NCBI GenBank assembly: GCA_013151215.1
Contig: JAADIS010000026.1
Location: 1-35,355, forward strand
DNA: 35,355 bases
Reading direction: 5' to 3'
Origin: Chlorobiota bacterium
GTDB lineage: Bacteria > Bacteroidota > Bacteroidia > Bacteroidales > F082
Shown here piece after piece: positions 18,624 to 25,763 of this stretch (positions are counted from its first letter, which is position 1; the number at the start of each line of letters is the position of its first letter). Position numbers and translations under genes: made by a program. The notes below the pieces were generated by a model. It ran no database searches, was not told where the DNA came from, and was given only the letters and a program-made list of their open reading frames with translations.

Positions 18624-20231
18624 ATGAAGAAAATAGTTTTACAAACACTGGTATTTGCGTTAACGATAGTTATTTCAGGGCCTATAAGGGCACAAATAAA
18701 AGGCCGGGGCGAAATCACCAAAAGCAAGATCCAGCTTGAGGAATTCGATGCCGTTGAAGCCGGCGGGGCCCAGGAGTTAGTTTTATTGAACGGGGATACT
18801 TATACGGCCGTTATCGAGACTAATGAAAACCTGCAACAATACATCTCTTATGAGATAAAAAACAAGAAGCTCCGTTTTAAGTACAACAAAATAAAGAACT
18901 ACGATAAAATGAAGTTTTATATCACAGCCCCTGTTTTTCACGAAATCAGTATTTCAGGGGCCAGTGAGCTCAAAACTCCCGACGGCATAAAAGGCGACCA
19001 TTTGAAAGTTTTTACCAGCGGCGCCTCGGAAGCCGATCTCGAAATACAATATACGAACCTTGTTTCCCAAAGCTCGGGCGCGAGCGAGCTTAAGATAAGC
19101 GGCAACGTTTCTTCACATATAGCAAGTGCCAGCGGCGCTTCGGAAATAAAGGCCGGTGATCTGAAGACCACTAGCACTGTCATAAGCGCAAGCGGCGCCA
19201 GCGAATGCTTCGTAAATGCCAAAAGCAGTTTAACATACACTGTTTCAGGCAGTTCAACTGTACGATATGCTCAAAAGCCTAAAACTGTTATCATCCAAAA
19301 TAACAGTAAAACAGAAAAAGTAGTTGTTTTTAACGACACTCTCAAAACATCAGAATTCAATATGTATAGCGACACGACAAAAATAAAAGTAGGCTCGCTG
19401 AACGTAGAGGTCATCGACAGCGACACCACAAAGGTTACCGTTGGCAGCCACACTCTTATTGTTACCGACAATGGCGACGTGAAATGGGAAAGGAACAAAG
19501 CCCCAAAGTTCAACGGCCACTGGGGCGGTGTTGAACTAGGGATAAATGGGTATGTCACCTCCGGCTTCAACACAAACTGGGCGCCGGAATACGATTATCT
19601 AAACTTGAAGTATGAAAAATCCACAGCGGTAAACCTTAATCTCTACGAGCAAAATATTGCCCTCAATAAAGGTAAAAACATTGGGTTGATCACAGGACTG
19701 GGGCTTTCATGGAACAACTACCGCTTCAGCAAGTCCACATACTTATCTTCCGACAGCTCAAGCTTATATGGCTTCTATATGATAGGTAACGATGGCGCCC
19801 CCATTTCTGTCAGAAAAACCAAGCTTACTGCCATGTATCTTACAGTTCCTTTAATTTTTGAAATGCAGACCAAGCAAACAAAAAGAACCAGTCGTTTTTA
19901 TTTTGGTGTTGGAATACTTGCAAGCCTAAGGTTAAGCACACATACGAAAATATATTTTAACGAGCCAAACAAGAGTTATCGCCTTTGGGATTTGAAAAAA
20001 GGACAGATTGTGGATTTCGTTAAATACACAACCCCAAACTCCAACAGCAGGAATATTGTTAAAAACCATAACAGCTTTTATTTGCAACCTTTTAAATTTG
20101 ATGCGACCGTAAGATTTGGTTACGGAATCATCAACCTGTTTGCAACCTACCAATTGAACACGATGTTTCAAAAAGGCCGCGGCCCCGAATTGTATCCCTG
20201 GACAGCAGGCATAACCATCCTAGGTTGGTAA
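18624..20231 (+). CDS. GIN-domain (DUF2807) protein with C-terminal outer-membrane beta-barrel
   Basis: This 535-residue protein has a signal peptide (ending IRAQ). The GIN domain at about residues 35-225 is a repetitive beta structure containing five SGASE turns (ISGASELK, TSGASEAD, SSGASELK, ASGASEIK, ASGASECF) plus a diverged SGSST. A linker with Asp/Thr/Lys repeats (TTKIKVGSLNVEV, TTKVTVGSHTLIV) leads to a C-terminal domain from about residue 290 (WGGVELGINGYVTSGF ... GWTAGI-like end) made of alternating amphipathic strands. This fits an 8-stranded PorT/OmpA-like barrel. GIN proteins often follow ECF sigma/anti-sigma pairs, as here (160 bases downstream). The function is unknown; it is probably part of the envelope response controlled by the upstream sigma factor. 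Confidence 0.82.
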   Translation: MKKIVLQTLVFALTIVISGPIRAQIKGRGEITKSKIQLEEFDAVEAGGAQELVLLNGDTYTAVIETNENLQQYISYEIKNKKLRFKYNKIKNYDKMKFYITAPVFHEISISGASELKTPDGIKGDHLKVFTSGASEADLEIQYTNLVSQSSGASELKISGNVSSHIASASGASEIKAGDLKTTSTVISASGASECFVNAKSSLTYTVSGSSTVRYAQKPKTVIIQNNSKTEKVVVFNDTLKTSEFNMYSDTTKIKVGSLNVEVIDSDTTKVTVGSHTLIVTDNGDVKWERNKAPKFNGHWGGVELGINGYVTSGFNTNWAPEYDYLNLKYEKSTAVNLNLYEQNIALNKGKNIGLITGLGLSWNNYRFSKSTYLSSDSSSLYGFYMIGNDGAPISVRKTKLTAMYLTVPLIFEMQTKQTKRTSRFYFGVGILASLRLSTHTKIYFNEPNKSYRLWDLKKGQIVDFVKYTTPNSNSRNIVKNHNSFYLQPFKFDATVRFGYGIINLFATYQLNTMFQKGRGPELYPWTAGITILGW

Positions 20232-20271
20232 AATTCTATTCACGTCAACAAAAGTTTTTGGTTATCGGAAT

Positions 20272-20336
20272 GACCGGGAGGTGGCTTTGGCTTTCCTTCC
20301 GGCCTCTTCCGTTAATTGTCGAATTCCCGGTCTTTT
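20272..20336 (+). promoter_or_regulatory. Large hairpin in the leader of the aspartate kinase gene
   Basis: GACCGGGA (20272-20279) and TCCCGGTC (20325-20332) are perfect 8-bp inverted arms, followed by TTTT (20333-20336). The 45-base loop holds further GAGG/CCTC pairing. It begins 40 bases after the GIN gene and ends about 55 bases before lysC, so it could be a weak terminator or a leader structure. It does not look like the known lysine riboswitch. Confidence 0.35.
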
Positions 20337-20391
20337 AGTTGAGTTGCATTCAAATATTTCATTTGTTTGCAAATTAAAAAAGTTTATTTTT

Positions 20392-21702
20392 ATGATAGTC
20401 ATGAAATTTGGCGGGACATCTGTCGGGTCTCCGTCCAGGATAAAGGAAATTGCCTCATTAATCAATTCACCAGATAATAAAATAGTGGTTCTTTCGGCCA
20501 TGGCCGGAACAACGAACGCATTAGTGGAAATAGCGTCACATCTTTATAAAAAAGAAAAAGCCGTGGCTCTTTCATTCATCGAGGAACTGGAAATGGATTA
20601 TTATTTAGTTGTTGATGAGCTTTTTACAAAAAGTGAGTTCAAATCAAAAGCGTTAGGCAAGATCAAAACGCATTTCGACTTTATCAAATCGTTTGCTGTT
20701 GACATGTTTACTTTGTCCGGGGAGAAGGCTGTTTTGGCACAGGGCGAATTAATTTCTACTATCCTGTTGAATTGTTATTTGCAAGAACGGAAAATAAATT
20801 CAGCATTGCTACCCGCCCTCGATTTTATGAGGACTGACGGTTCGGGCGAGCCTGTGGCCAACGAGATTAAACAAAATATTGAAAACGCTTTACAAAAGCT
20901 TCCCCCGGCTAATATTTATATCACCCAAGGGTTTATTTGCAGAAATCCTAATGGCGAAATCGATAATTTAAGAAGAGGGGGCAGCGATTATTCCGCATCA
21001 CTTATCGGTGCCGCCGTCGAAGCTGAAGAGATACAAATATGGACAGATATCGACGGGATGCACAATAACGACCCGCGATATGTGGGGAACACTCACCCTC
21101 TATCAAATTTATCTTTCGACGAAGCGGCCGAACTGGCATATTTCGGGGCGAAAATACTTCATCCTTCAAGTGTTTTACCGGCCAAGATGGCAAATATCCC
21201 GGTAAGGCTTAAAAACACGATGAAACCCGGGCTGGAAGGTACGCTCATCAGCAGCCAGTCCGATGGAATTAATATTAAGGCCATTGCCGCAAAAGATAAT
21301 ATCACGGCCATTAAGATAAACAGCGGCCGGATGCTTCTTGCCTATGGCTTCCTTAGAAAAGTGTTTGAGATATTTGAGACTTACAAAACACCTATCGATA
21401 TGATCACAACTTCGGAAGTAGCCGTTTCCGTAACCATCGACAATACGGATAATTTAACTGAAATACTTACCGAGCTCAAAAAATATGGAAGAGTTGAAGT
21501 TGATTCCAATCTGTCGATTGTCTGCGTGGTCGGTAACTTTATTGCCGAGAGCAAAGGATATGCCTTAAAGGTCTTCGATGCCCTGAAAAATATTCCGATC
21601 AGGATGATTTCCTATGGCGGGAGCATGCACAATGTTTCGCTATTGGTAAATAAAGGCTTCAAAATTGAAGCGCTTAAATCACTTAACGACAAACTGTTTT
21701 AA
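20392..21702 (+). CDS. lysC: Aspartate kinase
   Basis: This 436-residue enzyme phosphorylates aspartate, the entry to lysine, threonine, methionine and diaminopimelate synthesis. The N-terminal signature is MKFGGTSVGSPSRI. The kinase core also has RRGGSDYSASLIGAAVEA, WTDIDGMHNNDPR and FGAKILHPSSV. Two ACT-type regulatory domains follow from about residue 295 (NITAIKIN ... SVTIDNTDNL; VCVVGNFI ... NVSLLVNK), so feedback control by an amino acid is likely. It is monofunctional, as no homoserine dehydrogenase is fused. The frame extends upstream to a GTG at 20281, but the ATG at 20392 (or 20401) matches the family start. Confidence 0.95.
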   Translation: MIVMKFGGTSVGSPSRIKEIASLINSPDNKIVVLSAMAGTTNALVEIASHLYKKEKAVALSFIEELEMDYYLVVDELFTKSEFKSKALGKIKTHFDFIKSFAVDMFTLSGEKAVLAQGELISTILLNCYLQERKINSALLPALDFMRTDGSGEPVANEIKQNIENALQKLPPANIYITQGFICRNPNGEIDNLRRGGSDYSASLIGAAVEAEEIQIWTDIDGMHNNDPRYVGNTHPLSNLSFDEAAELAYFGAKILHPSSVLPAKMANIPVRLKNTMKPGLEGTLISSQSDGINIKAIAAKDNITAIKINSGRMLLAYGFLRKVFEIFETYKTPIDMITTSEVAVSVTIDNTDNLTEILTELKKYGRVEVDSNLSIVCVVGNFIAESKGYALKVFDALKNIPIRMISYGGSMHNVSLLVNKGFKIEALKSLNDKLF

Positions 21703-22044
21703 TATGTTTGGCAAAGTATTAACACTTGGATTCGGAAGCGTTTAAGGCGTTGTTTCACTATTGTTGATCCGATTTTCATCCAGATAATCCGAGAATACCC
21801 ACAAGTCATGGCGAAAAAAGCAAAATTCTTGATTTTATTAAACTGCTGTTACACCAAATATTATTCGTTTTTAACCGTTTACAAACGAAAGTAAATGGAA
21901 GTAAACGTTTATTATACGACTTATGATTTTTAGTCGCTATATGTTTGCATCAGTTTTCGTTCTTAAATGTTTTTATAAAGAAATAGCCCAAATACGGGGA
22001 ACATTATAAAGAACTTTTTTATTAACAATTAAACATATAATATC
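21703..22044. other. 342-base intergenic stretch before ssb
   Basis: No coding sequence or RNA gene is recognisable here. It contains an inverted repeat CGTTTAC (21876-21882) / GTAAACG (21901-21907) with an 18-base spacer that includes related AAACG and GTAAA words. TATGTTTG at 21940-21947 is a possible -7 box for ssb without a clear -33. The spacing to the ATG (about 97 bases) would give a long leader. Confidence 0.4.
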
Positions 22045-22380
22045 ATGACTAATTTAACTAATTCAGTACGATTAATCGGACGCCTGGGAGTAGATCCAAA
22101 ACACGTAAAACTTGACAGTGGAACATCAAAAGTTTCGTTCACAATGGCAACCAACGAATATTATCGCGACAAAAACGGTGAGAAAGTTGAAGAAACTCAA
22201 TGGCACAACATTGTTGCTTTTGGCAAGACAGCTGAACTTGCCGTGAAATATCTCAATAAAGGCAGTCAGGTTGCAGTAGCGGGGAAACTCACCAACAGGC
22301 AATGGGATGGCAAGGATGGTGTTAAACATTACATCACAGAGGTTAATATATCACAAATCCATTTGCTTGACAAGAAGTAA
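22045..22380 (+). CDS. ssb: Short single-stranded DNA-binding protein
   Basis: This 111-residue OB-fold protein binds single-stranded DNA. The typical start NSVRLIGRLGVDP, the core WHNIVAFGKTAELAVKYLNKG and GKLTNRQWDGKDG are clear. It ends straight after the OB fold (ISQIHLLDKK), with no Gly/Pro-rich linker and no acidic DDDIPF-like tail, which in housekeeping SSBs recruits repair and replication partners. It is therefore probably an accessory SSB and the main one is elsewhere; a stop-gained main SSB is less likely because the end is clean. It stands alone, convergent with ackA across a repeat block. Confidence 0.93.
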   Translation: MTNLTNSVRLIGRLGVDPKHVKLDSGTSKVSFTMATNEYYRDKNGEKVEETQWHNIVAFGKTAELAVKYLNKGSQVAVAGKLTNRQWDGKDGVKHYITEVNISQIHLLDKK

Positions 22381-22387
22381 TATCATC

Positions 22388-22637
22388 TCACGCAAAGACG
22401 CAAAGACGCAACGAAATGAGAGGGAACCCTTCGCGCCTTTGCGCCTTCGCGTGAGGTGCTTGAACAAAGCTCATAAAAAACCCTCGCAACGGCGCAGCGA
22501 CCGCAACGAAATGAGAGGGAACCCTTCGCGCCTTCGCGCCTTTGCGTGAGGTGCTTGAACAAAGCTCATAAAAAACCCTCGCAACGACGCAGCGACCGCA
22601 ACGAAATGAGAGGGAACCCTTTGCGCCTTCGCATGAA
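22388..22637. repeat. 95-bp tandem repeat (2.4 copies) with internal inverted repeat
   Basis: The word GCAACGAAATGAGAGGGAAC begins at 22408, 22503 and 22598, an exact 95-base period. The first two units are nearly identical; the third is cut short about 7 bases before the ackA stop. Each unit carries AAAGACGC-type words facing GCGCCTTTGCGCCTTCGCGTGAG-type words, so CTCACGCAAAGACGC at 22388 can fold with the strand near 22432-22454. The GCAAAGACGCAAAG vocabulary resembles the dispersed palindromic repeats seen between genes in many Bacteroidota. It sits between convergent genes and may end transcription both ways. Confidence 0.85.
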
Positions 22638-22641
22638 ACAA

Positions 22642-23835
22642 CTATCCAACTATATCGAAAGTATCCTTAGCAATCATAAGTTCCTCATCAGTAGGAACAA
22701 CGATTACTTTTACTTTCGACTCAGGAGTACTAAGTATTGTTTCCTTGCCCCTTGTATCAAGTTTATCTGTATCCAGCTCAAATCCTAAAAACTCCAAGCC
22801 ATTCAGAATTCTCTTGCGGGTTTCACTATCGTTTTCACCGATCCCGCCCGTAAAGACAATGGTATCTACACCACCTAGGGCAGCGGCATAGCTTCCGATG
22901 TATTTCTTTACCCTATATGCAAACATTTCCAAAGCCAGTTGAGCCCTGTGATTATTTTCGTTGGCGGCATCCTCTATTTCGCGCATATCCGACGAAACGC
23001 CGGAAATACCCATTAAACCGGAAAACTTATTTAATAAAGTATTGGTATATTTAATGCTGATTTCTTCTTTATCGGCAATATACAATAAAGCGCCCGGATC
23101 GATATCACCAGAACGGGTTCCCATAATCAATCCTTCGGTAGGAGTCATCCCCATAGATGTATCGCATGATCTCCCATCTTTTATGGCAGCAACCGAAGAG
23201 CCGTTACCAAGGTGGCATGTAATAATTTTTTGAGTATTATAGTTTGTTCCAAGTATTTCACAAGCACGGGCAGAAACAAATTTATGGCTTGTGCCATGGA
23301 ATCCATAACGGCGGATTTTATAGCGATCGTATAAGACATAAGGAATTGCGTAAAGAAAAACATGTTCGGGCATTGTCTGGTGGAAAGCAGTATCGAAAAC
23401 CCCAACCTGCTTAGTATCAGGAAGAAGTGTCTGCATTGCATAAATACCTTTTAAGTTAGGTGGGTTGTGGAGCGGTGCCAGTTCGCTAGATTTTTCCAGG
23501 GCATCTATTACTTCCCTGGTAATCAGCACAGAACCGCTAAACTCTTCGGCTCCATGAACAACCCTATGCCCAACGGCATCAATTTCCTCGATTTTATTTA
23601 TACAGCCATGTTTTTCGGAAGTAATAATCCCGAGCAAATATTCGATTCCTTGCTGATGGTCCAATATTTCGCCTTCAAGCTTAATGGCTTCGCCATTGCC
23701 TTTGGCGTATTTTATAAAACTGCCTTTCAATCCTATTTTCTCTACAATGCCCTTGGCAATAACCCTTTGTGTTGGCATATCGAAAAGCTGATATTTTATC
23801 GACGAGCTTCCGCAGTTTAAAACAATTATATTCAT
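22642..23835 (-). CDS. ackA: Acetate kinase
   Basis: This 397-residue enzyme of the ASKHA fold interconverts acetate + ATP and acetyl phosphate + ADP. The start LNCGSSSIKYQLFDM is the first family signature (Asn7 contact). HRVVHGAEEF, GVFDTAFHQTMP, RRYGFHGTSHKFV, HLGNGSSVAAI, GMTPTEGLIMGTRSGDIDPG and the late VFTGGIGENDSETR are all present, and the length is that of acetate rather than butyrate kinase. No phosphotransacetylase (pta), its usual partner, is in the window. It follows the acyl-CoA dehydrogenase by 30 bases and probably shares its promoter at 24888-24917. Confidence 0.97.
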   Translation of the reverse strand: MNIIVLNCGSSSIKYQLFDMPTQRVIAKGIVEKIGLKGSFIKYAKGNGEAIKLEGEILDHQQGIEYLLGIITSEKHGCINKIEEIDAVGHRVVHGAEEFSGSVLITREVIDALEKSSELAPLHNPPNLKGIYAMQTLLPDTKQVGVFDTAFHQTMPEHVFLYAIPYVLYDRYKIRRYGFHGTSHKFVSARACEILGTNYNTQKIITCHLGNGSSVAAIKDGRSCDTSMGMTPTEGLIMGTRSGDIDPGALLYIADKEEISIKYTNTLLNKFSGLMGISGVSSDMREIEDAANENNHRAQLALEMFAYRVKKYIGSYAAALGGVDTIVFTGGIGENDSETRKRILNGLEFLGFELDTDKLDTRGKETILSTPESKVKVIVVPTDEELMIAKDTFDIVG

Positions 23836-23865
23836 TTCTAAATTTCTTTAATGATTTTCAGGCAT

Positions 23866-24822
23866 TTAGTCGATAACAAAGCGAACAGTGTTTCCAACAA
23901 CCTTGCCATTTTCATATTTATAAAAACCTTTTCCCGTTGCCCTGCCAAGATAAGCGGCACGAACAAGCTTTTTGATGATTGGGGATGCTTTATATTTTCT
24001 CTCCCCAAATTCGGAATATAGGTTCTCCATGTATTTCAAAACCTTGTCGAGACCAATTCTGTCGGCAAGCTCAAAGGGCCCTATATGATGACCTGAAGCC
24101 TCTTTCATAGTGGTATCGATATCCTCAATACTTGCTACGCCTTCGGAAAGGAGTTCGCATGCGTCGTTGATAAACGGGATAATCATCCTTGTGCTGATGT
24201 TGCCCGGCGATTCGTTAACAGCCACAACTTTGCGTTTTATCATCCTGCACAGTCGGGAAATCTGTTTGAAAGCCTCCTCAGAAGAATTATGCCCTTTTCC
24301 GACCTCGACGATATTAGTTTTAGAGATGGGATCGATAAAATGAAGGCCTATTGCTCTTTCGGGCCTTTTAAGTGCCGATGCGAGATCCGATATCATTAAA
24401 GTTGAGAGCTGGGATGAAATTACCGCATCATCCTTGATTACCGATTCTATTTTTCTGAACAACTCCTGGCGAACCTCGAGCATAGTCCCTCTTTTACGCG
24501 AGCTTATTGCCTCGATAACGATTTCGCAATCTTTTAAACTGGCATAATCGGCACTGCCTTTTATCCTCGACAAAACAAGTCGCTTTTCCGAGCCTGTCAT
24601 TCCCCAATGATGAATTTCATCGTCGAGCTCTTTGCCAAGATCAAGCATTATTTCCGCAACCCTTTCTTCAGAAATATCAACGAACATAACTTCAATGCCC
24701 GATTTTGCGACCAAAAGTGTTAATTCCTGACCTACCGAACCACAGCCTACAATGCCTACACAATGTATGCTGCTTTTCGATTGCAAGGCATTTCCAAGGC
24801 CAAACTCCGATAACTGATTCAT
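23866..24822 (-). CDS. 3-hydroxyacyl-CoA dehydrogenase family protein, divergent active site
   Basis: This 318-residue protein has an NAD-binding Rossmann domain (VGIVGCGSVG, residues about 22-31; acidic FVDIS after strand 2) and a C-terminal helical 3HCDH domain (ASGHHIGPFELADRIGLD ... RATGKGFYKYENG). It most resembles 3-hydroxybutyryl-CoA dehydrogenase. Key family words have changed: the usual TNTSSL is SSQLSTL, and HFFNPV is HFIDPI, although His remains. The substrate may therefore not be 3-hydroxybutyryl-CoA. No thiolase or enoyl-CoA hydratase is nearby. It lies upstream of ackA with a 30-base gap, and a good Bacteroidota promoter precedes it. Confidence 0.82.
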   Translation of the reverse strand: MNQLSEFGLGNALQSKSSIHCVGIVGCGSVGQELTLLVAKSGIEVMFVDISEERVAEIMLDLGKELDDEIHHWGMTGSEKRLVLSRIKGSADYASLKDCEIVIEAISSRKRGTMLEVRQELFRKIESVIKDDAVISSQLSTLMISDLASALKRPERAIGLHFIDPISKTNIVEVGKGHNSSEEAFKQISRLCRMIKRKVVAVNESPGNISTRMIIPFINDACELLSEGVASIEDIDTTMKEASGHHIGPFELADRIGLDKVLKYMENLYSEFGERKYKASPIIKKLVRAAYLGRATGKGFYKYENGKVVGNTVRFVID

Positions 24823-24854
24823 ATTTAATATTTTATAATTTTAATGTCATAAAA

Positions 24855-24877
24855 CCACAGGCAATACATACCTGAGG
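24855..24877. promoter_or_regulatory. Imperfect dyad in the leader of the dehydrogenase-ackA unit
   Basis: The plus strand has CC-A-CAGG (24855-24860 plus one G) and CCTG-A-GG (24871-24877) as inverted arms around a 9-base centre (dyad centre at 24866). It lies 11 bases downstream of the -7 box, around the transcription start, where a repressor would act. This is inference from position and symmetry only. Confidence 0.3.
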
Positions 24878-24887
24878 TAATTTTTTG

Positions 24888-24917
24888 CAAAGATAGTTTT
24901 GTTTATTAATTAACAAA
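24888..24917 (-). promoter_or_regulatory. Bacteroidota promoter for the dehydrogenase-ackA unit
   Basis: On the minus strand, TTTG (24917-24914) is followed after 18 bases by TATCTTTG (24895-24888). Both elements match the Bacteroidota consensus (TTTG and TAnnTTTG) at near-ideal spacing. The start codon is 65 bases further on. This is the best promoter match I found in the window. Confidence 0.65.
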
Positions 24918-24921
24918 TGCT

Positions 24922-25668
24922 TTATACATAAAGTAATTTGCCAATTCCCGCCATAATTTCGCTTGCTTTCCCTTGCAGAAAAACATCTGTGATTTCGTGG
25001 GTGAAATGAGATTCTATGATATTTATTTCTATGATTTTTGCTCCATGTTCCTTGGCAGCAAGGGGTATGGAGTTTGCAGGATAAACTTCGGCATTGGCGC
25101 CTATAATGATAAATAAGTCAGCCTTTTCCGCTTCCTCGAAGGATCGCTTTTTGGCAAAATGCGGGATAGGCTCATTGAAAAAAACCATATCGGGTTTTAA
25201 AATTCCCTTACAAACATAGCAAGTGGGCGGCAAGAAATTTAAATCGGCAAAACCAAGATCGTATTCGCTCATACATTCCGTACATACCAATTGCCGGCAA
25301 CTACCGTGAAGTTCATAAACAAATTTGCTTCCCGCCATTTGATGAAGCCCGTCGATATTTTGGGTTATCACCGATTCAACAAAACCCCTTTCAGCCATCG
25401 CAGCAAGCACTTCATGGGCAATATTGGGCTTAACTTCCTTTATCTTATCATAAAATACATCTTTAATAATTTTCCATGACTGATACGGTTTTTTATGAAA
25501 GAAACCTATCTCAAAAAAGTTGGGGTTAACATCGTTCCACAATCCATTCTCGCCGCGGAAAGGCCTAAGGCCACTGGCAACAGAAATTCCCGCGCCAGTG
25601 AAAACAACACCATATCTGGCCTTGCGGACAAGTCTTGCTACTTCTTTTATTTTTTTATCAATTCCCAA
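24922..25668 (-). CDS. Sir2-family NAD-dependent protein deacylase (sirtuin)
   Basis: This 248-residue sirtuin removes acetyl or other acyl groups from lysines using NAD. The NAD loop reads FTGAGISVASGLRPFRG (residues 23-39), TQNIDGLHQMAG is at 102-113, catalytic His121 is in YELHGS, and the zinc ligands are Cys129/Cys132 and Cys150/Cys153. The usual GTS in the NAD site is GAN (190-192, IIIGANAEVYPAN). The start must be the TTG at 25668, because an in-frame TGA lies 9 bases upstream and no ATG is available. It lies 95 bases downstream of a Pat-like acetyltransferase gene, which suggests it reverses that enzyme's acetylation, as CobB does for Pat in enterics. Confidence 0.93.
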   Translation of the reverse strand: MGIDKKIKEVARLVRKARYGVVFTGAGISVASGLRPFRGENGLWNDVNPNFFEIGFFHKKPYQSWKIIKDVFYDKIKEVKPNIAHEVLAAMAERGFVESVITQNIDGLHQMAGSKFVYELHGSCRQLVCTECMSEYDLGFADLNFLPPTCYVCKGILKPDMVFFNEPIPHFAKKRSFEEAEKADLFIIIGANAEVYPANSIPLAAKEHGAKIIEINIIESHFTHEITDVFLQGKASEIMAGIGKLLYV

Positions 25669-25763
25669 ATTTATTCAACGTTTGATGGTTTCATGCTTAT
25701 ATAATGTCATGGTTAAAGCCATATATTCGTTTCAGCTGTATTCATTAACCAGCGCAACCGGCA

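Noticed and set aside
20281-20391. GTG start extending aspartate kinase by 37 residues
   Set aside because: The extension has no family similarity and overlaps the leader hairpin; the ATG at 20392 gives the conserved KFGGTSVG N-terminus.
22388-22637. CRISPR array
   Set aside because: Units are adjacent 95-bp copies without unique spacers and no cas gene is present.
22307-22788. Two 80-residue frames through the 95-bp repeat
   Set aside because: The shared peptide is simply the repeat read in frame (95 is not a multiple of 3), with no start context or known domain.
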